Shown here: in pieces, positions 23,732-32,752 of the stretch | How positions within the stretch are numbered: the stretch's first letter is position 1 | Layout of the letters: the number at the start of each line of letters is the position of its first letter | Assembly (NCBI GenBank): GCA_947628955.1 | Contig: CANRBX010000022.1 | Coordinates: forward strand, 1 to 38,693 | Reading direction: 5' to 3' | DNA length: 38,693 bases | Source: an uncultured Lachnospiraceae bacterium | Lineage (GTDB): Bacteria; Bacillota; Clostridia; Lachnospirales; Lachnospiraceae | Program-made: the position numbers and the translations under genes | The notes under the pieces: model-generated | Database searches by the model: none | What the model was told of the DNA's origin: nothing | Seen by the model: only the letters and a program-made list of their open reading frames with translations

Positions 23732-24031
23732 ATGAATAAGATCAAGACGGGCGACACGGTAGTCGTGATCGCGGGCAAGGATAAAGGCAAGGATGGCAAG
23801 GTTCTGGCCGTGAAGAACGGCAAGGTTCTCGTTGAGGGTGTCGGCATGGTTACAAAGCACACCAAACCGTCCGCAACGAATCAGCAGGGCGGCATCGTGA
23901 ACAAAGAGTCATTTATCGACGCCTCCAACGTGATGTATCTGCATAACGGCAAGGCGACGCGCGTAGGCTTCAGGATGGACGGCGACAAGAAGGTCCGCTT
24001 TGCAAAGTCTACCGGCGAAGTGATCAAATAA
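23732..24031 (+). CDS. rplX: 50S ribosomal protein L24
   Basis: This 99-residue assembly-initiator protein carries a KOW motif near its N-terminus ([20 protein letters not shown], residues 4-23). The conserved [12 protein letters not shown] and [16 protein letters not shown] segments follow. It lies 14 bases after rplN with an AGGAGG ribosome site. Confidence 0.98.
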   Translation: MNKIKTGDTVVVIAGKDKGKDGKVLAVKNGKVLVEGVGMVTKHTKPSATNQQGGIVNKESFIDASNVMYLHNGKATRVGFRMDGDKKVRFAKSTGEVIK

Positions 24032-24061
24032 CTGACGAATTGAGAGAGGAGGTCGCACAAG

Positions 24062-24604
24062 TTGAGCAGACTGAAAGAGATTTACCAGAATGAGATCGTA
24101 GACGCTATGATCAAAAAGTTTGGATATAAAAATGTGATGGAAGTGCCGAAGCTTGACAAGGTTGTCGTCAACATGGGCGTCGGTGAGGCGAAGGAGAACG
24201 CCAAGGTTCTGGAGTCCGCCATCAAGGATATGGAGACCATCACGGGCCAGAAGGCCGTTGTGACGAAGGCAAAAAATTCCGTGGCTAACTTCAAGATCAG
24301 AGAGGGCATGGCGATCGGCTGCAAGACCACACTGCGCGGTGAGAAGATGTACGATTTCGTAGACCGTCTCATCAACCTTGCGCTTCCGCGTGTGCGTGAC
24401 TTCAGAGGCGTAAACCCGAACGCTTTTGACGGAAGAGGCAATTATGCGCTTGGCATAAAGGAGCAGCTGATCTTCCCGGAGATCGAGTATGACAAGATCG
24501 ACAAGGTAAGAGGCATGGACGTGATTTTCGTCACGACCGCAAAGACGGACGAGGAAGCGCGCGAGCTGCTGAGACTGTTCAATATGCCTTTTATGAGGCA
24601 GTAG
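24062..24604 (+). CDS. rplE: 50S ribosomal protein L5
   Basis: This 180-residue protein of the central protuberance binds 5S rRNA and contacts P-site tRNA. Recognised by [19 protein letters not shown], the [21 protein letters not shown] stretch, and [19 protein letters not shown]. The start is TTG (24062) after GGAGGTCG, and the encoded MSRLKEIY matches relatives. Confidence 0.98.
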   Translation: MSRLKEIYQNEIVDAMIKKFGYKNVMEVPKLDKVVVNMGVGEAKENAKVLESAIKDMETITGQKAVVTKAKNSVANFKIREGMAIGCKTTLRGEKMYDFVDRLINLALPRVRDFRGVNPNAFDGRGNYALGIKEQLIFPEIEYDKIDKVRGMDVIFVTTAKTDEEARELLRLFNMPFMRQ

Positions 24605-24621
24605 ATTAGGAGGAAAATTTC

Positions 24622-24807
24622 ATGGCAAAGACGGCAATGAAAATCAAACAGCAGCGCAAGCAGAAATTCTCCACGAGAGAGTACACACGCTGCAGGATCT
24701 GCGGACGTCCGCATGCTTATCTCAGAAAATACGGTATCTGCCGTATCTGTTTCCGCGAGCTGGCTTACAAGGGCCAGATCCCGGGTGTGAAAAAGGCCAG
24801 CTGGTGA
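24622..24807 (+). CDS. rpsN: 30S ribosomal protein S14, zinc-binding type
   Basis: This 61-residue short-form S14 has a zinc ribbon: C24, C27, C40 and C43 in CRIC-x12-CRIC. This C+ form requires Zn2+; many Gram-positives keep a zinc-independent paralogue elsewhere. The end [12 protein letters not shown] is diagnostic. AGGAGG precedes the ATG. Immediately after the stop sits the second copy of the repeat element found after rplW. Confidence 0.98.
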   Translation: MAKTAMKIKQQRKQKFSTREYTRCRICGRPHAYLRKYGICRICFRELAYKGQIPGVKKASW

Positions 24808-24933
24808 GGGGCATTGAGCATTTGACGAATGCAAGCGGAAGCGCGGCATGAGTCTGGTGCGAAAGCCCACCTGGACACTTGACGAATGACGAGCAGAGCG
24901 AGGAAATGAGTCTAGTGACCATGGTGGAGCATT
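24808..24933 (+). repeat. Intra-operon repeat element, copy B (after rpsN)
   Basis: It begins with the base after the rpsN stop and aligns with 19896-20006. Both start GRGGCATTGARCAYTTG, both hold the same 20-base core GAAAGCCCACCTGGACACTT, and both end near GTGRMCATGGTG. Copy B has about 10 extra bases in the first hairpin (CACTTGAC-type arms with GAGTCTAGTG). It adds about 125 bases between rpsN and the rpsH ribosome site. Confidence 0.8.
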
Positions 24934-24974
24934 AAAAAACGTTGTGAATAAGTCTGAATTAGGAGGAAACTATC

Positions 24975-25376
24975 ATGACAATGAGTGATCCGATTGCAGA
25001 TATGCTTACGAGAATCCGTAATGCGAATACTGCAAAGCATGACACAGTAGATGTTCCGGCATCGAAAATGAAACTTGCAATTGCAAATATCCTTCTGGAC
25101 GAGGGATATATCAAGAAATATGACCTGATCGAGGATGGCGTCGTCAAGACGATCCATATCACGCTGAAGTACGGCGCGGACAAGAATGAGAAGATCATCA
25201 CCGGCCTCAAGAGAATCTCCAAGCCGGGCCTGCGCGTGTATGCCGGCAAGGATAAGCTCCCGAGAGTGCTCGGCGGACTGGGGATCGCGATCCTCTCCAC
25301 GAACCAGGGCGTGATCACCGACAAGGAAGCCAGAAAGCTTCAGGTCGGCGGCGAGGTGCTTGCATTCATCTGGTAA
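24975..25376 (+). CDS. rpsH: 30S ribosomal protein S8
   Basis: This 133-residue central-domain protein of the 30S subunit begins [18 protein letters not shown]. The C-terminal signature [20 protein letters not shown] is intact. In E. coli S8 is the autogenous repressor of the spc operon. ATG 24975 follows AGGAGG; an in-frame ATG six bases on is a weaker choice. Confidence 0.98.
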   Translation: MTMSDPIADMLTRIRNANTAKHDTVDVPASKMKLAIANILLDEGYIKKYDLIEDGVVKTIHITLKYGADKNEKIITGLKRISKPGLRVYAGKDKLPRVLGGLGIAILSTNQGVITDKEARKLQVGGEVLAFIW

Positions 25377-25467
25377 GCCGGAGAATGCTTCATAATAATG
25401 ATCTTCACTGAAAACAGAGAGGGCAGATGATCGCCTTCTCCGAAAATCTAAGTAAGGAGGAACTGGC

Positions 25468-26007
25468 ATGTCACGTATAGGAAGAATGCCGATTGCGATC
25501 CCGGCGGGCGTCACCGTTACGATCGCCGAGGGTAACAAGGTTACCGTAAAAGGTCCCAAGGGAACTCTTGAGAGAGTGCTCCCGAAGGAGATGGAAATTA
25601 AGATGGAAGACGGTCATGTGACCGTTGCAAGACCGAACGATCTGAAGAGAATGAAATCTCTCCACGGACTTACCAGAACGCTGATCCACAATATGGTCGT
25701 GGGTGTCAGTGAGGGCTACACCAAGACTCTGGAAGTAAACGGCGTTGGTTACAGGGCGGCAAAGGCCGGCAAGAGACTGACTCTTTCCCTGGGATACTCC
25801 CATCCGGTAGAGATGGACGATCCGGAGGGCATCACGACTACGGTGGACGGCAACAAGATCATCGTGGCCGGTATCAATAAGGAAATGGTCGGCCAGTATG
25901 CAGCCGAGATCAGAGAGAAGAGGAAGCCGGAGCCGTATAAGGGCAAGGGCATCAAGTACGCGGATGAGGTTATCAGACGCAAGGTTGGTAAGACCGGTAA
26001 AAAATAA
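25468..26007 (+). CDS. rplF: 50S ribosomal protein L6
   Basis: This 179-residue protein near the GTPase-associated centre has the usual duplicated fold. Markers are [14 protein letters not shown] at the start, [13 protein letters not shown] in the first half, and the [22 protein letters not shown] end. A 91-base gap after rpsH can form a GGAGAA/TTCTCC-bounded hairpin, and AAGGAGG precedes the ATG. Confidence 0.98.
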   Translation: MSRIGRMPIAIPAGVTVTIAEGNKVTVKGPKGTLERVLPKEMEIKMEDGHVTVARPNDLKRMKSLHGLTRTLIHNMVVGVSEGYTKTLEVNGVGYRAAKAGKRLTLSLGYSHPVEMDDPEGITTTVDGNKIIVAGINKEMVGQYAAEIREKRKPEPYKGKGIKYADEVIRRKVGKTGKK

Positions 26008-26024
26008 ATAAGGAGAGTGTGAGA

Positions 26025-26393
26025 ATGGTTAGCAAGGAATCAAGAGCAAAAGTTCGTATGAATAAGCATAGAAGAATTCGTAACCGTTTCAGCGGCACCG
26101 CCGAGAGACCGCGTCTTGCTGTTTTCAGAAGCAACAATCACATGTATGCGCAGATTATTGACGATACAGTTGGAAATACGCTGGTTTCCGCAAGCACGCT
26201 TCAGAAGGACGTGAAGGCTGAGCTGGAGAAGACGAACAATGTAGACGCTGCCGCGTATCTCGGGACAGTGATCGCGAAGAGGGCGCTGGAGAAGGGCATC
26301 ACCACGGTTGTCTTTGACAGAGGCGGTTTTATCTACCAGGGCAAGGTTAAAGCACTGGCCGATGCAGCCAGAGAAGCCGGACTGGAATTCTAA
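26025..26393 (+). CDS. rplR: 50S ribosomal protein L18
   Basis: This 122-residue 5S rRNA-binding protein contains [27 protein letters not shown]-type sequence and ends [11 protein letters not shown] place the start at ATG 26025, 9 to 10 bases after AGGAG, rather than at GTG 26019 in the same frame. It is followed after 17 bases by rpsE. Confidence 0.95.
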   Translation: MVSKESRAKVRMNKHRRIRNRFSGTAERPRLAVFRSNNHMYAQIIDDTVGNTLVSASTLQKDVKAELEKTNNVDAAAYLGTVIAKRALEKGITTVVFDRGGFIYQGKVKALADAAREAGLEF

Positions 26394-26410
26394 GAAGGAG
26401 GAAATGACAG

Positions 26411-26920
26411 ATGAGACATGAGATTATTGACCCGAGTCAGTTCGAGCTGACGGACAAGGTCGTGTCGATCAAACGTGTATCCAAGACTGTTAAGGGTGGA
26501 CGCAACATGCGTTTCACGGCCCTGGTTGTTGTCGGCGACGGTAACGGACATATCGGAGCCGGCCTTGGAAAGGCAACCGAGATTCCGGAGGCGATCCGCA
26601 AAGGCAAAGAGGATGCAATGAAAAAGCTGATCTACGTGGCGAGAAACGACAACGCGAGCGTTCCGCACGACTTTATCGGAAAGTTCGGCGGCGCATCCGT
26701 ACTGCTCAAGAGGGCTCCGGAAGGTACCGGCATCATCGCGGGCGGCCCGGCGCGTAACGTTCTGGAGCTTGCGGGCATCCGCAATATCCGTACAAAGTCC
26801 CTGGGTTCCAACAACAAGCAGAACGTTGTTCTTGCGACGCTGGAGGCGCTGAAGCAGATGAAGTCCCCGGAGGAGGTTGCAAGACTCCGCGGTAAATCCA
26901 TAGAAGAGGTTCTGGGATAG
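26411..26920 (+). CDS. rpsE: 30S ribosomal protein S5
   Basis: This 169-residue protein contributes to decoding accuracy and mRNA unwinding at the entry channel. The double-stranded RNA-binding part shows [17 protein letters not shown], and the C-terminal part shows [20 protein letters not shown] with SNNKQNVV. Length and motifs are standard. AGGAGG lies upstream, and an 11-base gap leads to rpmD. Confidence 0.98.
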   Translation: MRHEIIDPSQFELTDKVVSIKRVSKTVKGGRNMRFTALVVVGDGNGHIGAGLGKATEIPEAIRKGKEDAMKKLIYVARNDNASVPHDFIGKFGGASVLLKRAPEGTGIIAGGPARNVLELAGIRNIRTKSLGSNNKQNVVLATLEALKQMKSPEEVARLRGKSIEEVLG

Positions 26921-26931
26921 GAGGATAGACC

Positions 26932-27114
26932 ATGGCAGACAAATTAAAGATCACATTAGTAAAATCACCGATTGGCGCTGTCCCGAAGCATCGCGCGACC
27001 GTCAGGGCCCTTGGCCTGACCAAGATGCACAAGACAGTGGAGATGCCGGACAATGCCGCGATCAGAGGCATGATCGCACAGGTCTCCTACATGGTGAAAG
27101 TGGAAGAAGCATAA
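26932..27114 (+). CDS. rpmD: 50S ribosomal protein L30
   Basis: This 60-residue protein has the compact bacterial L30 form: [19 protein letters not shown], then [15 protein letters not shown]. It is not universal in bacteria; its presence fits a Firmicute. AGGAGG precedes the ATG. Confidence 0.97.
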   Translation: MADKLKITLVKSPIGAVPKHRATVRALGLTKMHKTVEMPDNAAIRGMIAQVSYMVKVEEA

Positions 27115-27142
27115 CAGGATATTCAGAAAAGGAGGTGTCATC

Positions 27143-27583
27143 ATGGATTTATCAAACTTGAGACCGGCTGCAGGCTCTGTGCACAACGATAATTTCAGGA
27201 GAGGCCGCGGACACGGTTCAGGAAACGGCAAGACGGCCGGCAAGGGACACAAGGGCCAGAAAGCGCGTTCAGGAGCGCCGAGGATCGGTTTTGAAGGCGG
27301 ACAGATGCCTTTATACAGACGTCTTCCGAAGAGAGGCTTCAAGAATCCGAACTCCCGCGATATCGTGGCGATCAGCCTTGACAAGCTGGAGGTTTTTGAT
27401 AACGATACAGAAGTGACGGTAGAGAAGCTGATCGAAAAAGGCATCATCAAGAGGGCCGGGGACGGCGTGAAGGTGCTCGGAAACGGTACTCTGACCAGAA
27501 AACTCACCGTGAAAGTAAATGCCTACAGCGAAAGCGCTAAGGCAAAAATCGAAGAGTTAGGTGGAAAAGCAGAGGTGATCTGA
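27143..27583 (+). CDS. rplO: 50S ribosomal protein L15
   Basis: This 146-residue late-assembly protein has the Gly/Arg/Lys-rich extended N-terminus ([20 protein letters not shown], about 23-42) followed by [17 protein letters not shown]. The stop is one base from the secY start (27585), so translation of L15 and SecY is probably coupled. Confidence 0.98.
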   Translation: MDLSNLRPAAGSVHNDNFRRGRGHGSGNGKTAGKGHKGQKARSGAPRIGFEGGQMPLYRRLPKRGFKNPNSRDIVAISLDKLEVFDNDTEVTVEKLIEKGIIKRAGDGVKVLGNGTLTRKLTVKVNAYSESAKAKIEELGGKAEVI

Positions 27584-27584
27584 T

Positions 27585-28901
27585 ATGTTAGAAACGCTGA
27601 AGAACGCATTCAGGATTAAAGACATTCGCAAGAAACTGTTCTTTACATTCTGTATGATTATCGTGATCCGGCTGGGATCACAGCTTCCGGTTCCGGGAGT
27701 AAACAGAGAGTATTTTTCCCAGTGGTTTGCCCAGCAGTCAAACGATGCGTTTAACTTCTTCTCTGCATTTACCGGCGGCTCTTTTGAGCGGATGTCGATT
27801 TTTGCGCTGAGCATTACCCCGTACATCACTTCGTCCATTATCATGCAGCTCATGACCATCGCCATCCCGGCGCTGGAGGAGATGCACAGGGACGGTGAGG
27901 ACGGACGAAAGAAAATTGCTTCTATTACCCGTTATGTGACGGTAGGTCTTGCACTGCTTGAAAGTATTGCGATGACAATCGGTTTTGGTAACTCCGGAAT
28001 GATCCCGGATATGAATTTCCTGAAGGGCTTCACCGTAGTCGCCGCGCTCACGGCAGGAAGTGCGTTCCTGATGTGGATTGGTGAGAGGATCACTGAAAAC
28101 GGTGTCGGAAACGGTATCTCCATCGTCCTGATGGTCAATATCCTTTCCAGCATCCCGTCCGACATCACCGGACTGTTTGAGATGTTCGTCAGGGGCAAGA
28201 CTCTGGCGAAGGGCGGATTTGCAGCGCTGATCATCATCGCTGTCATTCTCGTCACCATCGTGCTTGTCATCGTTCTGGACGGTGCACAGAGGAGGATTCC
28301 CGTGCAGTACGCAAAGAAGATGCAGGGCCGCAAGATGTACGGCGGGCAGTCAACCTTCATTCCGCTGAAGGTAAACACGGCGGGCGTTATCCCCGTGATC
28401 TTTGCCTCTTCGCTGATGTCGATCCCGCAGATCATCATGTCCTTTGCGGGAAAGAGCGCGGGGACCGGAGTCGGCGGGACCATCCTCGGGATGCTGAGCC
28501 AGAACAACTGGTTCAACCTCAGCCACCCGGTATATTCCGTGGGACTGATCCTGTATATTGCGCTGATCATCTTCTTCGCATACTTCTACACCTCGATCAC
28601 CTTCAACCCGATTGAGGTGGCGGACAACATGAAGAAGCAGGGCGGCTTCATCCCCGGCATCCGTCCGGGCAAGCCGACCACGGATTACCTGAACAAGGTG
28701 CTCGGATACATCGTATTCCTGGGCGCCGCTGGTCTGATCATCGTGGTTCTCGTCCCGATATTCTTCAACGGTATGTTTGGTGCGAGCGTATCCTTCGGCG
28801 GTACCTCGATCATCATTATCGTCGGCGTAATCCTCGAGACATTAAAACAGATCGAATCCCAGATGCTGGTACGCAATTACAAAGGATTCCTGACAGATTA
28901 A
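27585..28901 (+). CDS. secY: Protein translocase subunit SecY
   Basis: This 438-residue polytopic membrane protein forms the Sec channel that exports unfolded proteins and inserts membrane proteins. About ten TM helices are visible. Family motifs include [13 protein letters not shown] near residue 26-38 (plug/TM1 region), [15 protein letters not shown], and the cytosolic loop [23 protein letters not shown]. It sits at the end of the spc cluster, as in most bacteria, and presumably exports the large Fn3 protein encoded upstream. Confidence 0.98.
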   Translation: MLETLKNAFRIKDIRKKLFFTFCMIIVIRLGSQLPVPGVNREYFSQWFAQQSNDAFNFFSAFTGGSFERMSIFALSITPYITSSIIMQLMTIAIPALEEMHRDGEDGRKKIASITRYVTVGLALLESIAMTIGFGNSGMIPDMNFLKGFTVVAALTAGSAFLMWIGERITENGVGNGISIVLMVNILSSIPSDITGLFEMFVRGKTLAKGGFAALIIIAVILVTIVLVIVLDGAQRRIPVQYAKKMQGRKMYGGQSTFIPLKVNTAGVIPVIFASSLMSIPQIIMSFAGKSAGTGVGGTILGMLSQNNWFNLSHPVYSVGLILYIALIIFFAYFYTSITFNPIEVADNMKKQGGFIPGIRPGKPTTDYLNKVLGYIVFLGAAGLIIVVLVPIFFNGMFGASVSFGGTSIIIIVGVILETLKQIESQMLVRNYKGFLTD

Positions 28902-29004
28902 ACATGAAGTGTACTTTGCTTCTGTCACAGAGGACGGCTGTACGGCCGTTCCCTGTGCGGCGGGAGCAGGTACACTATACTTCGTTATAAGGTGGTGCAG
29001 ATTT

Positions 29005-29649
29005 ATGAAGATAGTTATGCTTGGAGCGCCTGGAGCAGGAAAAGGAACACAGGCCAAAATGATCGCGTCTAAATATCAGATCCCGCATATTTCAACGGGG
29101 GATATCTTCCGCGCGAACATAAAGAACGGTACGGAGCTTGGAAAGAAGGCAAAGGAATACATGGACCAGGGACTGCTGGTTCCGGATGAGCTGACGGTGG
29201 ATCTCGTGATCGACCGGCTCGGCCAGGACGACTGCCGCAGCGGCTACATCCTGGACGGTTTCCCGAGGACGATCCCGCAGGCGGAGGCGCTGGATGCGGC
29301 TCTCGCAAAGCGCGGGGAGAAGATGGACTACGCTGTCAATGTGGACGTCCCGGACGAGAACATCGTCGCGAGAATGTCCGGCAGGAGAGCCTGTACCGGA
29401 TGCGGAGCTACGTACCACCTGGTGCACAATCCGTCGAAAAAGGGCGATTTCTGTGAGGTCTGCGGTGAGAAGCTGATCCTCCGCGATGACGATAAGCCTG
29501 AGACGGTGCAGAAGAGGCTGACGGTGTATCACGACCAGACGCAGCCGCTGATTGATTATTATACCGGTCAGGGGATCCTGAAGACGGTCGACGGCACGCA
29601 GGCCATGGACGACGTATTTGCGGCGATCACAGAGATCCTGGAGGCGTAG
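29005..29649 (+). CDS. adk: Adenylate kinase, zinc-binding lid type
   Basis: This 214-residue enzyme interconverts ATP + AMP and 2 ADP. The P-loop GAPGAGKGT is at 7-15, the AMP-binding stretch has STGDIFR and LDGFPRT (83-89), and the long LID carries a Cys4 zinc site: C130, C133, C150, C153. The zinc LID is typical of Gram-positive enzymes. ATG 29005 follows AAGGTGG; an upstream in-frame start at 28909 would add a non-conserved 32-residue extension. The preceding 103-base gap holds GTGTAC/GTACAC and ACGGC/GCCGT stems. Confidence 0.97.
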   Translation: MKIVMLGAPGAGKGTQAKMIASKYQIPHISTGDIFRANIKNGTELGKKAKEYMDQGLLVPDELTVDLVIDRLGQDDCRSGYILDGFPRTIPQAEALDAALAKRGEKMDYAVNVDVPDENIVARMSGRRACTGCGATYHLVHNPSKKGDFCEVCGEKLILRDDDKPETVQKRLTVYHDQTQPLIDYYTGQGILKTVDGTQAMDDVFAAITEILEA

Positions 29650-29654
29650 CTGGA

Positions 29655-30413
29655 ATGTCGGTGACAATTAAATCAAGGCACGAGATCGAACTGATGAGAG
29701 AGGCGGGACGCCTTCTGGAGATCGTTCACGGGGAGCTGGCGCAGGCGATCCGGCCGGGAATCTCCACATACGAGCTGGATAAGCTGGGAGAGAAGATCAT
29801 CCGCGGATTTGGCTGCACCCCGAATTTCCTGAATTACAACGGATTTCCGGCCTCTTTCTGTATCTCTGTAAACGACGAGGTCGTACATGGGATCCCGCAC
29901 AGGGAAAGGATCCTGCAGGAGGGCGACATAGTGAGCATCGACGCGGGCCTGATCTACAAGGGAATGCACTCGGACGCCGCGCGGACATACGGGGTCGGAC
30001 AGATCACGCCCGAGGCACAAAAGCTGATCGACGTGACGAGGGAGTGCTTTTTCCGCGGGATCGAGTTCGCGAGGGCAGGGCACCGGCTCCATGAGATCTC
30101 AAATGCGATCGGTGACTATGCGGAGTCCTTCGGATACGGCGTCGTGCGCGACCTGGTCGGCCACGGGATCGGCCATGCGCTCCACGAGGATCCGCAGATC
30201 CCGAACTTCCGCCAGAGAAGCCGCGGCATCCGCCTGGTGCCGGGCATGACGCTGGCCGTCGAGCCGATGATCAATGCCGGGCGTGCGGACGTGGAGTGGC
30301 TGGACGACGACTGGACTGTGGTGACGGAGGACGGAAGCCTCTCTGCGCACTATGAGAATACGATCCTGATCACGGACGGGGCGCCTGAGATCCTGACGCT
30401 GAGCGGGGGCTGA
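29655..30413 (+). CDS. map: Type I methionine aminopeptidase
   Basis: This 252-residue metalloenzyme removes the initiator methionine from nascent proteins. The pita-bread fold motifs are present: VVHGIPH, DIVSIDAGLIYKGMHSDAA with the two metal-binding Asp residues, GHGIGHALHEDPQIPN with the metal-binding His, LAVEPMI and YENTILIT with the two Glu ligands. No N-terminal zinc finger is present. It starts 5 bases after adk. A tandem repeat begins shortly after its stop. Confidence 0.97.
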   Translation: MSVTIKSRHEIELMREAGRLLEIVHGELAQAIRPGISTYELDKLGEKIIRGFGCTPNFLNYNGFPASFCISVNDEVVHGIPHRERILQEGDIVSIDAGLIYKGMHSDAARTYGVGQITPEAQKLIDVTRECFFRGIEFARAGHRLHEISNAIGDYAESFGYGVVRDLVGHGIGHALHEDPQIPNFRQRSRGIRLVPGMTLAVEPMINAGRADVEWLDDDWTVVTEDGSLSAHYENTILITDGAPEILTLSGG

Positions 30414-30427
30414 GCCGCAGCCGGGGA

Positions 30428-30560
30428 GGATCTGCCGCAGGCAGCCAAGCGTCCGGCCCGAAAGCCGGGCCGCGGCTGAGAAAGGATCTGCTGCAGGCAG
30501 CCAGGCGTCCGGCGCAAAAGCGGGCCGCGGCCGGGAAGGGTCTGCCGCAGGATTGTGAAA
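30428..30560 (+). repeat. 54-56-bp tandem repeat between map and the KOW gene
   Basis: Units start at 30428, 30484 and (partial) 30538, each beginning GGATCTGCYGCAGG. Each unit contains CTGC/GCAG and GGCCCG/CGGGCC-type hairpins. The array starts about 15 bases after the map stop. Confidence 0.75.
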
Positions 30561-30580
30561 TCAGGATTCAGGAGGCCGAT

Positions 30581-30859
30581 ATGAAGGAATGGACATCCAC
30601 ATTGCTGGCTGTCTCGCTGGCCGGACGTGATAAAGGCTCTCTGTATGTGGTGCTTGACAGCGACGAGACCTGGGTCTGGCTGACGGACGGAAAGCGCAGA
30701 CGTCTGGAGAACCCCAAGCGCAAGAAGTGGAAGCATGTGCAGGTCATCCGGCATCTGCCGGAGGAACTCCTCGCGCAGATGCGCTCCTTTACGCTGGACG
30801 CCCATGTGAGGAAGATCCTTGCAGAATACCGGAAGGATCCGCAGACAGCGGGGGAATGA
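30581..30859 (+). CDS. Small KOW-domain RNA-binding protein
   Basis: This 92-residue protein has a KOW-like beta-barrel (residues about 12-55: SLAGRDKGSLYVVL, then WVWLTDGKRRRLENPKRKKW) followed by a short basic helical tail. Similar small proteins, related to the archaeal/eukaryotic L14e family, occur between map and infA in many Clostridia. The function is not established; binding to rRNA or the ribosome is the natural guess from location and basic charge. ATG 30581 follows AGGAGG. It is co-directional with map and infA and probably co-transcribed. Confidence 0.8.
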   Translation: MKEWTSTLLAVSLAGRDKGSLYVVLDSDETWVWLTDGKRRRLENPKRKKWKHVQVIRHLPEELLAQMRSFTLDAHVRKILAEYRKDPQTAGE

Positions 30860-30899
30860 CGCCCGGGACACTTTTAGAATGAGATAACAGGAGGTATGT

Positions 30900-31118
30900 A
30901 TGTCGAAAGCAGATGTCATTGAGGTAGAAGGTAAGGTACTTGAGAAGCTGCCGAACGCGATGTTCCGCGTTGAGCTGGAGAACAAGCATGTTGTGCTCGC
31001 GCACATCAGCGGGAAGCTGCGCATGAACTTTATCCGTATACTTCCGGGTGACAAGGTGACGATCGAGCTGTCCCCATATGATCTGACGAAGGGCCGGATC
31101 ATCTGGAGGGACAAATAA
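30900..31118 (+). CDS. infA: Translation initiation factor IF-1
   Basis: This 72-residue OB-fold factor occupies the A site during 30S initiation. [20 protein letters not shown], then [20 protein letters not shown] and the end [13 protein letters not shown] are the full family pattern. AGGAGG lies just before the ATG. A 257-base gap to rpmJ includes a promoter candidate. Confidence 0.98.
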   Translation: MSKADVIEVEGKVLEKLPNAMFRVELENKHVVLAHISGKLRMNFIRILPGDKVTIELSPYDLTKGRIIWRDK

Positions 31119-31213
31119 GGGTATCTGAAAATGCGGCTGCGGCCCTCCCGGGACCGCCGCAGGATCAGCCTGGACCAGGCGCAGGATCAGGTACAAAATA
31201 TGGCAGAAAATGC

Positions 31214-31242
31214 TTGCAATTCCCAGAAAAAAATGATAAACT
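31214..31242 (+). promoter_or_regulatory. Internal promoter for rpmJ and the alpha cluster
   Basis: TTGCAA (31214-31219), a 17-base spacer and TAAACT (31237-31242) with an extended TGA before the -10, in an AT-rich window. It lies 134 bases upstream of rpmJ and could boost expression of the rpmJ-to-rplQ genes. Confidence 0.55.
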
Positions 31243-31375
31243 ATTATCCGTGACGCTTGTGGATAGGTTCTTTGCGTCTGTTTTTGTGTGTTGAAACGGA
31301 TTTCCGCAGGATACGCACGGACAGATGGAGAGAAACGCGTCAAAATGTCACAAACTGGTGAAAGGAGGTTTGACC

Positions 31376-31489
31376 ATGAAGGTTAGATCATCAGTAAAGC
31401 CGATCTGTGAGAAGTGTAAGGTGATCAAGAGAAAAGGAAGCATCCGGATTATCTGTGAGAACCCGAAGCATAAGCAGAGACAGGGCTGA
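31376..31489 (+). CDS. rpmJ: 50S ribosomal protein L36
   Basis: This 37-residue zinc-ribbon protein is the smallest ribosomal protein. It starts [20 protein letters not shown] and ends [10 protein letters not shown], with the zinc ligands C11, C14, C27 and H32. AAAGGAGG precedes the ATG at the normal distance. It is followed by about 430 bases without another gene before rpsM, a gap that contains a structured leader. Confidence 0.97.
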   Translation: MKVRSSVKPICEKCKVIKRKGSIRIICENPKHKQRQG

Positions 31490-31906
31490 GCAGGTCAGCG
31501 GGACGCCGTGATAGAGCGGCTTGAAAAGACGGCGGCAGTGCCGCGGTCACAGACAATATAACGATGGAATAAACAGGAGCCTGATGTGCGCCGGGCTGTC
31601 GGTGCGCAGCAGGTGGTCGACTTTCATATAGATCGTCCGGATTTTATTTCGTTGCGATATTGCTTTTAATACTGTTCCAGGATTTTGTACTTCCGGTACC
31701 GTGCAGTCCACATTTCTGTGTGCAACCGCTGAACACAGGAAAAGCATGCCCCGCAAGGGTGCGGCAGACGCCGCAGGCCCATAGCTTAATGGAACAGAAA
31801 GGCCGTCGTGCGACGGCTGGACAGCTATGCCTGTCCCAATTAAAATCAATAAGGCAGACGCCGGAGCAGGTCATCGGGAAGCTCCCGGGCGGATGTCAAT
31901 AGGAAG
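31490..31906 (+). promoter_or_regulatory. Structured leader region before rpsM (alpha cluster)
   Basis: No gene is recognised in this gap. Visible structure: TGCGGC-AGAC-GCCGCA (31760-31775); CATAGCT (31780-31786) pairing with AGCTATG (31823-31829) around the hairpin GCCGTC-GTGC-GACGGC (31802-31817); and GGACAG/CTGTCC as an alternative fold overlapping the AGCTATG arm. GGCAGACGCCG occurs twice (31763 and 31853). Mutually exclusive stems before rpsM, in a cluster that encodes S4, recall S4 autoregulation of the alpha operon known in E. coli; that link is inference. Confidence 0.5.
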
Positions 31907-31921
31907 ATGGAGGAAAATTAC

Positions 31922-32290
31922 ATGGCTCGTATTGCTGGTGTAGACTTACCAAGAGAAAAACGTGTAGAGATCGGTTTGACCTATATCTACGGTATCGGTA
32001 GAACAAGCTCAAACAAGATTCTGGCAGCAGCGAATGTAAATCCTGACACGCGCGTCAGAGATTTGACCGATGAAGAAGTCGCGAAGATCCGCGACATCAT
32101 CGACGAAAATTACATGGTGGAAGGTGATCTCAGAAGAGATACTGCGCTCAACATCAAGAGACTGCAGGAGATTGGCTGCTACAGAGGCATCCGCCACAGA
32201 AGAGGCCTTCCGGTTCGCGGCCAGAACACGAAGAACAATGCCAGAACGCGCAAGGGTCCGAAGAGAACCGTTGCAAACAAGAAGAAATAA
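31922..32290 (+). CDS. rpsM: 30S ribosomal protein S13
   Basis: This 122-residue protein of the 30S head contacts P-site tRNA and L5. [27 protein letters not shown] and the basic C-terminus [20 protein letters not shown] are diagnostic. The frame opens five codons earlier at 31907, but ATG 31922 follows GGAGG correctly and gives the canonical N-terminus. Confidence 0.98.
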   Translation: MARIAGVDLPREKRVEIGLTYIYGIGRTSSNKILAAANVNPDTRVRDLTDEEVAKIRDIIDENYMVEGDLRRDTALNIKRLQEIGCYRGIRHRRGLPVRGQNTKNNARTRKGPKRTVANKKK

Positions 32291-32338
32291 CTCAGATACC
32301 TGTGAACAAATTTTGAGGAAAGTAGGTTAGTTTAGATT

Positions 32339-32734
32339 ATGGCTAAAAAAGTTACGAAGAAAGTGACAAAAAAGCGCGTTAAGAAGAACGTTGAACGCGG
32401 ACAGGCACATATCCAGGCATCCTTCAACAACACGATCGTTACTCTGACGGATGCGCAGGGAAACGCCTTATCATGGGCGAGTGCCGGTGGTCTTGGATTT
32501 AGAGGTTCAAGGAAATCTACTCCGTATGCGGCCCAGATGGCTGCAGAGACTGCTACAAAGGCAGCACTGGTACATGGTTTGAAGACGGTTGATGTATTTG
32601 TCAAGGGACCTGGTTCGGGAAGAGAGGCGGCGATCCGTGCGCTCTCCGCAAATGGTCTTGATGTAGTCAGTATCCGCGACGTGACTGCGGTTCCGCACAA
32701 TGGATGCCGTCCGCCGAAACGCAGAAGAGTCTAA
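32339..32734 (+). CDS. rpsK: 30S ribosomal protein S11
   Basis: This 131-residue platform protein is next to the E-site mRNA. It has a Lys-rich N-terminal tail, then [35 protein letters not shown], and the C-terminal [18 protein letters not shown]. It is closely spaced with rpsM (48 bases) and rpsD (18 bases). Confidence 0.98.
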   Translation: MAKKVTKKVTKKRVKKNVERGQAHIQASFNNTIVTLTDAQGNALSWASAGGLGFRGSRKSTPYAAQMAAETATKAALVHGLKTVDVFVKGPGSGREAAIRALSANGLDVVSIRDVTAVPHNGCRPPKRRRV

Positions 32735-32752
32735 TCAGGGAGGTCATAGAAA

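Noticed and set aside
31775-31850. tRNA-like segment (ATAGCTTAATGG resembles a D-arm)
   Set aside because: There is no T-arm TTCGA core, no CCA-compatible acceptor stem and no proper anticodon arm; pairing fits a leader fold better.
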